Source: CBFIDE01 sp965661265
GTDB lineage: Bacteria > Bacteroidota > Bacteroidia > Flavobacteriales > Schleiferiaceae
NCBI GenBank assembly: GCA_965661265.1
Contig: CBFIDE010000020.1
Span: forward strand, 1 to 35,755
DNA length: 35,755 nucleotides
Reading direction: 5' to 3'
Program-made: the position numbers and the translations under genes
Notes under the pieces: generated by a model
The model's input: the letters and a program-made list of their open reading frames with translations, nothing else
Database searches by the model: none
What the model was told of the DNA's origin: nothing
Shown here: in pieces, positions 30,993 to 35,755 of the stretch
Layout of the letters: every line of letters starts with the position of its first letter
Position numbering within the stretch: the stretch's first letter is position 1

Positions 30993-33394
30993 GAAGGACA
31001 ATAAAAAAACTTGCAGTCCTGGGATCAGGAATAATGGGAAGCAGAATAGCTTGTCATTATGCAAATATTGGAGTTGAGGTACTATTATTAGATATAGTTC
31101 CCAAAGAACTTAATGAAAAGGAAATAGCTAAAGGAATAAAGGAGGACAGTTCAGTTTTTAGAAATAGAATTGTCAACGATGCTCTTCAGGCTACTTTTAA
31201 AAGCAATCCTTCTGCCATTTATAGCAAGAACTATGCTTCTAGAATCACAACAGGAAATTTTGAAGATGATCTTTCTAAAATTGCCGATGTAGATTGGATT
31301 ATGGAGGTGGTTGTTGAAAATCTTAAAATTAAACAAAGTGTTTTTTCTGAAGTTGAAAAATACAGAAAGCCAGGAACCTTAATTAGTTCCAACACCAGTG
31401 GAATACCTATTCATCTAATGAGTGAAGGTAGATCAGATGATTTTCAAGCCCATTTTTGCGGAACACACTTCTTTAATCCACCAAGATATTTAGAGCTTTT
31501 GGAAATTATACCAGGGCCTAAAACCAAGCCTGAGGTAATAGATTTTTTAATGGATTTTGGCCATTCTAGTCTTGGAAAATCAACGGTCTTATGTAAAGAT
31601 ACACCAGCTTTTATTGCTAATAGGGTTGGTATTTTTGGAATTATGGATCTCTTTAATAGTGTCCAAGAACTTGGATTGAGCGTTGAAGATGTTGATAAGC
31701 TTACTGGTCCTTTAATAGGAAGACCAAAGTCTGCCACCTTTAGAACCGCTGATGTTGTAGGTCTGGATACCTTAATTCATGTAGCTAATGGAATCCATCA
31801 AGCAGTTCCAAATGATGAAAAGCATGATACCTTTGGTTTGCCAGATTTCTTGAAGAAAATGCAAGAAAACAATTGGCTAGGTTCTAAAACTGGTCAAGGT
31901 TTTTATAAAAAGGTAAAGGATGATAATGGCAAATCTGAGATTCTGTCTTTAGATTTAGATACCCTAGAGTATTCATCTCAATCAAAAACAAAGTTCCCAA
32001 GCTTAGAGCTCACTAAAACGGTAGATGATATTCTTGAACGTTTAAGAATATTGAGCAGTGCTAAAGATAAAGCTGGAGAATTCTATAGGAGAAGTTTTGC
32101 AGGCACATTTGCGTATGTAAGCAATAGAATCCCTGAAATTTCTGATGAACTATTTAGAATTGACGCTGGTATGCGCGCTGGTTTTGGATGGAAACATGGA
32201 CCTTTTGAAATATGGGATGCCTTAGGTTTAGATAAGGGACTTGAAATCGCGCAAGCGCACAATTTTAAAGTAGCTGATTGGGTAAGCGAAATGAAATCGG
32301 CTGGAGCCAAATCCTTTTATAAAGTTGAAAACGGAGTGCAATATTATTACTCCATTCCAGATAAAGATTATAAAGAAGTACCAGGCTCAAGAAGCTTAAT
32401 TATTCTTGATCACATAAGACCTGAGAAAACAATTTGGTCTAATGCAGAATGTGCTGTAATCGACTTAGGTGATGGCGTAATCAATATAGAGTTTAGATCT
32501 AAAATGAATTCTTTAGGTAGCGGTGTTCTGGCCGGAATTAACAAAGGAATTGAACTAGCAGAGAAGGATTATCGCGCTGTAGTGATATCCAATCAAGGAG
32601 ATAATTTTTCTGTGGGCGCCAATTTGGCCATGATATTTATGATGGCCATTGAACAAGAGTATGATGAATTAAACTTTGCCATAAAGTACTTCCAAGATAC
32701 AGTGATGCGAGTGAGATACTCAAGTATTCCTGTGGTTGTAGCGCCACATGCAATGTCTTTGGGTGGAGGTTGTGAGATGACATTACACGCGGATGCTGTT
32801 CAAGCAAATGCTGAATTATATACTGGTTTAGTTGAGTTTGGAGTAGGATTGATTCCAGGTGGTGGTGGAACTAAAGAGTTCACTAGAAGAGCATCTGAAC
32901 GTTATATTAAAGATGATGTTGAACTTAACGCTTATCGCGATAACTTCTTAAAAATAGGGCAAGCACAGGTGTCTACTTCCGCAGTTGAAGCTTTAGAACT
33001 TGGAATTCTGGTTGAGGGCAGAGATAAGATAAGTATTAATAAATCAAGCTTAATTGCTGATGCAAAAAATACAGCTCTTTCTTTAGCAAATTCTAATTAT
33101 CAAATGCCTATTAAGTCAAGAGATATTAAGGTTCTTGGAAAGCAAGCACTTGGGATGTTTGAAGTTGGAGCGCATCAGATGCTTGAGGGAGGCTATATTA
33201 CCGAGTATGAAAAGAAGATGGCAAGTAAACTAGGATATGTGATGGCCGGTGGAAATCTTAGTGAGCCGACTATGGTATCTGAGCAATATCTACTTGATTT
33301 AGAGCGTGAGCAATTCTTGAGTTTATGTGGTGAGAAGAAGACGCTAGAGCGCATTCAGCACATGTTAAAAACAGGGAAGCCACTTAGAAACTAA
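30989..33394 (+). CDS. fadB: Bifunctional 3-hydroxyacyl-CoA dehydrogenase / enoyl-CoA hydratase
   Basis: 801 residues. Domain order is dehydrogenase first (the reverse of E. coli FadB). The Rossmann motif GSGIMGS (11-17) opens it, and the catalytic His and Glu are in HFFNPPRYLELLEIIPG (about 153-169). Two C-terminal dehydrogenase domains follow (about 205-310 and 360-435). The crotonase domain (about 490-700) has the oxyanion-hole segments 'QGDNFSVGANLA' and 'MSLGGGCEM' and the catalytic glutamates in GGGCEMTLHAD and GLVEFGVGLIPGGGG. It does the hydration and oxidation steps of beta-oxidation. It overlaps marR by four bases and lies 17 bases before fadA. Confidence 0.94.
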   Translation: MRRTIKKLAVLGSGIMGSRIACHYANIGVEVLLLDIVPKELNEKEIAKGIKEDSSVFRNRIVNDALQATFKSNPSAIYSKNYASRITTGNFEDDLSKIADVDWIMEVVVENLKIKQSVFSEVEKYRKPGTLISSNTSGIPIHLMSEGRSDDFQAHFCGTHFFNPPRYLELLEIIPGPKTKPEVIDFLMDFGHSSLGKSTVLCKDTPAFIANRVGIFGIMDLFNSVQELGLSVEDVDKLTGPLIGRPKSATFRTADVVGLDTLIHVANGIHQAVPNDEKHDTFGLPDFLKKMQENNWLGSKTGQGFYKKVKDDNGKSEILSLDLDTLEYSSQSKTKFPSLELTKTVDDILERLRILSSAKDKAGEFYRRSFAGTFAYVSNRIPEISDELFRIDAGMRAGFGWKHGPFEIWDALGLDKGLEIAQAHNFKVADWVSEMKSAGAKSFYKVENGVQYYYSIPDKDYKEVPGSRSLIILDHIRPEKTIWSNAECAVIDLGDGVINIEFRSKMNSLGSGVLAGINKGIELAEKDYRAVVISNQGDNFSVGANLAMIFMMAIEQEYDELNFAIKYFQDTVMRVRYSSIPVVVAPHAMSLGGGCEMTLHADAVQANAELYTGLVEFGVGLIPGGGGTKEFTRRASERYIKDDVELNAYRDNFLKIGQAQVSTSAVEALELGILVEGRDKISINKSSLIADAKNTALSLANSNYQMPIKSRDIKVLGKQALGMFEVGAHQMLEGGYITEYEKKMASKLGYVMAGGNLSEPTMVSEQYLLDLEREQFLSLCGEKKTLERIQHMLKTGKPLRN

Positions 33395-33411
33395 TTGAAA
33401 AAAGAATTAAA

Positions 33412-34590
33412 ATGCAAGAAGCATATATAGTTGCAGCAAAGAGAACCGCTGTTGGAAAAGCGCCAAAAGGGATGTTCAGATTTATGCGCCCTGATGATTT
33501 AGCCGCCGATGTTATTAAGAGTTTGGTAGCCGGAATTCCGGGTCTAGAAAAAGAAAGGATAGATGATGTAATAGTTGGAAATGCAATGCCAGAGGCAGAG
33601 CAAGGTTTAAACGTAGGTAGGCTCATCTCTTTAATGGGATTAGATACGGATAAAGTTCCAGGTGTTACAGTAAACAGATATTGTTCTTCAGGAATTGAAA
33701 CTATTGCAATTGCAACAGCCAAAATCAGATCTGGTATGGCTGATTGTATAATCGCTGGTGGAACAGAGAGTATGAGTTTTATTCCAATGGGAGGATATAA
33801 AGTAACACCAAATCCAATTATTGCCAAGTCTCATCCAGACTGGTATAATAATATGGGATTAACTGCTGAGGCTGTGGCCGAGAAGTATAAAATATCCAGA
33901 GAAGATCAAGATGCCTTTGCCCTGAGGTCTCATCAAAGAGCTTTAAAGGCTATTGCAGAAGGAAAGTTTAAAGATGAAATTCTTCCAATTAATATGGAAG
34001 AGGTTTATTTAGATGCTAATGAAAAGAGAAAGACCAAGAATTATGTGCTTGATACCGATGAAGGTCCAAGAGCGGATACTTCAATAGCAGCTCTTAATAG
34101 ATTGCGTCCTGTGTTTTCTGCTAAAGGAAGTGTAACAGCGGGAAATTCATCCCAAACTTCAGATGGAGCTGCATTTACTATAGTGATGAGCGAAAAGATG
34201 GTCAATGAATTAGGCTTAAAGCCGATTGCCAGATTGGTTTCGTATGCTGTAGCAGGAGTAGAGCCTAGAATAATGGGAATTGGCCCAGTAGATGCTATTC
34301 CAAAGGCATTGAAAATGGCGAATATGAAATTGAATGATATTAATTTGATTGAGTTAAATGAGGCCTTTGCTTCACAATCTTTGGCGGTTGCTAGAGAGCT
34401 GGATTTAAATCAAGATATATTGAATGTAAATGGTGGCGCTATTGCAATGGGTCATCCATTAGGATGTACTGGAGCTAAGTTGAGCGTGCAATTATTTCAT
34501 GAATTACAAAAGAGAGATCAAAAGTATGGAATGGTTACAATGTGCGTAGGAACAGGCCAAGGTGCCGCTGGTATTTATGAAATGTTATAA
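33412..34590 (+). CDS. fadA: Acetyl-CoA C-acyltransferase (3-ketoacyl-CoA thiolase)
   Basis: 392 residues, the normal length. The acylated cysteine is Cys91 in VNRYCSSGIETIA. The catalytic His is in GGAIAMGHPLGCTGAK and the second Cys in MVTMCVGTGQGAAG. The enzyme cleaves 3-ketoacyl-CoA with CoA, the last step of beta-oxidation, together with the fadB product as a complex. It is the last gene of the marR-fadB-fadA operon. A strong terminator follows at 34611-34640. No acyl-CoA dehydrogenase gene is in the operon, so the first oxidation step must be encoded elsewhere. Confidence 0.95.
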   Translation: MQEAYIVAAKRTAVGKAPKGMFRFMRPDDLAADVIKSLVAGIPGLEKERIDDVIVGNAMPEAEQGLNVGRLISLMGLDTDKVPGVTVNRYCSSGIETIAIATAKIRSGMADCIIAGGTESMSFIPMGGYKVTPNPIIAKSHPDWYNNMGLTAEAVAEKYKISREDQDAFALRSHQRALKAIAEGKFKDEILPINMEEVYLDANEKRKTKNYVLDTDEGPRADTSIAALNRLRPVFSAKGSVTAGNSSQTSDGAAFTIVMSEKMVNELGLKPIARLVSYAVAGVEPRIMGIGPVDAIPKALKMANMKLNDINLIELNEAFASQSLAVARELDLNQDILNVNGGAIAMGHPLGCTGAKLSVQLFHELQKRDQKYGMVTMCVGTGQGAAGIYEML

Positions 34591-34610
34591 ATACTTTAAT
34601 TGAAGGTAAT

Positions 34611-34641
34611 AAAAAAGGGGAGCAATCGCTCCCCTTTTTTT
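34611..34641. terminator. Bidirectional intrinsic terminator
   Basis: AAAAAAGGGGAGC (34611-34623) pairs perfectly with GCTCCCCTTTTTT (34628-34640) around loop AATC, with a T run on the plus strand and an A run before it. It serves fadA and the convergent oxidoreductase gene that ends at 34651. Confidence 0.92.
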
Positions 34642-34650
34642 ATGCTTAAT

Positions 34651-35673
34651 CTATTGGTCAGAACTGTAAATGCGCTCTATAATATCAACAACTTTTAGGC
34701 CTTCCAAAGCATTAGTAGTTATTTTGGATTTACCATTTAGAACTTTAATTACATTATCTATAAGATAGATGTGGTTGGCAGCACTTCCTTTATATGGGCC
34801 GTAATCATTGGGTGGATTTGAAGCAGCCAATTCGGGCATTTCATAATCTTCAATATGACAGTATTCAACCTCGTTCATATACTGACCTCCAATTTTAACG
34901 GTTCCTTTCTCACCAATGACAGTAAGGCTGCTTTCAAAATTTTTATCCCAATTACTTGTGCTATAATTTAAAACTCCAATTCCGCCCTCTACAAAATCAA
35001 AACTAACAATTCCGCTGTCTTCAAATTCTGTTAATTCTTGATGATTGAAATCTCTAAGTTTGGTTTGTATGTTTTGAATATCACCAAAGAGCCAATACAT
35101 TATATCAATGAAATGCGAAAACTGTGTAAATAAAGTTCCTCCATCTAATTCTTTGCTTCCATGCCAAGTGTCTTTCTTATAGTAACGCTCATCTCTGTTC
35201 CAGAAGCAATTGATCTGAACCATAAATATCTGACCTAACATTTTTTTAGAAAGAATATCCTTAATCCAAACAGAAGGTGGAGAATATCTGTTTTGCATTA
35301 CTCCAAACACATATCTGGAGTGGTGAAGTGCGGTATAAATAACCTTTTCAGCTTCGGACGTACTTAGCGCAATCGGTTTTTCAATAACAACATGATAGCC
35401 AGCCTCTATGGCTAAAATTGCATGATGCGCGTGTAGACCGTTAGGTGATGATATATTAATAACATCAATCTCCAATTTAGCATTAATTAGCTCCTCAATA
35501 GAGTTGAAAAATTTGAAATCATCATTTTGAAGGCCTAGTTCTGCCTTATTTTTAATATCAACCATTGCTACAAGATTCCCGTTTGGGTTTCTTCTGATCA
35601 TTTCAGCATGTCTTTTACCAATATGACCACTACCTACAACAGCAAAATTTATAATTCCCTCTTTCTTAGTCAT
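34651..35673 (-). CDS. Gfo/Idh/MocA-family oxidoreductase, possibly nucleotide-sugar dehydrogenase
   Basis: 340 residues. The Rossmann domain opens with VVGSGHIGKRH (12-22) and has the catalytic EKP (Glu98, Lys99, Pro100 in HVVIEKPIALS). The C-terminal domain contains 'WHGSKELDGGTLFTQFSHFI', with the conserved His that acts with Lys99. This pattern is closest, to my eye, to the WlbA/WbpB UDP-GlcNAc-uronate 3-dehydrogenases of polysaccharide synthesis. The assignment of substrate is uncertain. It lies 22 bases downstream of the cysN end and in the same direction, which fits a surface-polysaccharide or sulfated-glycan region beyond the right edge. Confidence 0.8.
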   Translation of the reverse strand: MTKKEGIINFAVVGSGHIGKRHAEMIRRNPNGNLVAMVDIKNKAELGLQNDDFKFFNSIEELINAKLEIDVINISSPNGLHAHHAILAIEAGYHVVIEKPIALSTSEAEKVIYTALHHSRYVFGVMQNRYSPPSVWIKDILSKKMLGQIFMVQINCFWNRDERYYKKDTWHGSKELDGGTLFTQFSHFIDIMYWLFGDIQNIQTKLRDFNHQELTEFEDSGIVSFDFVEGGIGVLNYSTSNWDKNFESSLTVIGEKGTVKIGGQYMNEVEYCHIEDYEMPELAASNPPNDYGPYKGSAANHIYLIDNVIKVLNGKSKITTNALEGLKVVDIIERIYSSDQ

Positions 35674-35695
35674 CTGTCTTTTTTTTCTTTCGGAA

Positions 35696-35755
35696 TTATC
35701 TAATCATCCCAGCTGCAACTGTTTCATTAGTTGCTTCATCAATTAAAATGATTGA
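35696..35755 (-). CDS. cysN: Sulfate adenylyltransferase subunit 1 (CysN), C-terminal fragment
   Basis: The last 19 codons of a minus-strand gene end in TAA (35696-35698) and read SIILIDEATNETVAAGMIR. This 'LIDEATN.TVAAGMI' ending is characteristic of CysN, the GTPase subunit of ATP sulfurylase, sometimes fused to APS kinase. It continues beyond the right edge. The call rests on 19 residues but the motif is distinctive. It would feed sulfate activation to APS, either for assimilation or for sulfated products. Confidence 0.7.
   Translation of the reverse strand, partial: SIILIDEATNETVAAGMIR

Overview
The window is a gene-dense, AT-rich chromosomal segment of a Bacteroidota bacterium, most likely a marine-type member of the Cytophagales. 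Four things point there: the mutY-ssb-gldE-gldD gliding-motility gene order, Bacteroidota-style -7 promoter boxes (TAnnTTTG), a near absence of Shine-Dalgarno sites with several TTG and GTG starts, and a bL21 ribosomal protein with a helix-hairpin-helix tail. I see no rRNA, tRNA, CRISPR array, phage, insertion sequence or toxin-antitoxin module. Most of the window is core metabolism and envelope biology.

Layout. 1-1060: 5' end of an S9-family peptidase gene, a 330-base gap, and a disrupted TIMP/NTR-like secreted-protein gene. 1070-3621 (minus): an HU protein, a TPR membrane protein, a 29-residue very basic peptide and RNase G, probably one transcription unit. 3744-7350 (plus): mutY, ssb, gldE, gldD and a DUF2007 protein. 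7335-9413: heme A synthase (minus) and an EamA transporter (plus). 9443-12844 (minus): a pair of M16 peptidase homologues, one with the zinc motif and one without. 13001-15765: rplU-rpmA, then serS and a lipoprotein. 15810-18417: a TPR protein, DUF4286 and RecX. 18398-22103 (minus): a PorV-like outer-membrane protein, lnt and threonine aldolase. 22190-24195: pssA, purS and an NdpA-like nucleoid protein. 24335-26890: ACP phosphodiesterase, an unannotated 55-residue membrane peptide on the opposite strand, a four-helix membrane protein and fumC. 26948-34590: a lipoprotein amidohydrolase, a long-chain acyl-CoA synthetase and a marR-fadB-fadA beta-oxidation operon. 34651-35755 (minus): a Gfo/Idh/MocA oxidoreductase and the last codons of cysN.

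How the genes work together. The right half suggests fatty-acid use: acyl-CoA synthetase activates fatty acids, and the MarR-controlled FadB/FadA pair completes beta-oxidation. A 22-base perfect palindrome directly upstream of the -7 box of marR is the obvious operator. The envelope genes (gldD, gldE, lnt, the PorV-like protein, several lipoproteins) fit a gliding, type IX-secreting outer membrane. The most informative observations beyond ordinary annotation are this operator, two promoters placed so close to the start codon that the mRNAs would be leaderless (ctaA and the gene at 25176), two small genes of 29 and 55 codons, and a set of nine TAnnTTTG boxes that correct several start codons. 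I did not find a convincing new multi-gene system. The novelty here is at the level of regulation and small proteins.
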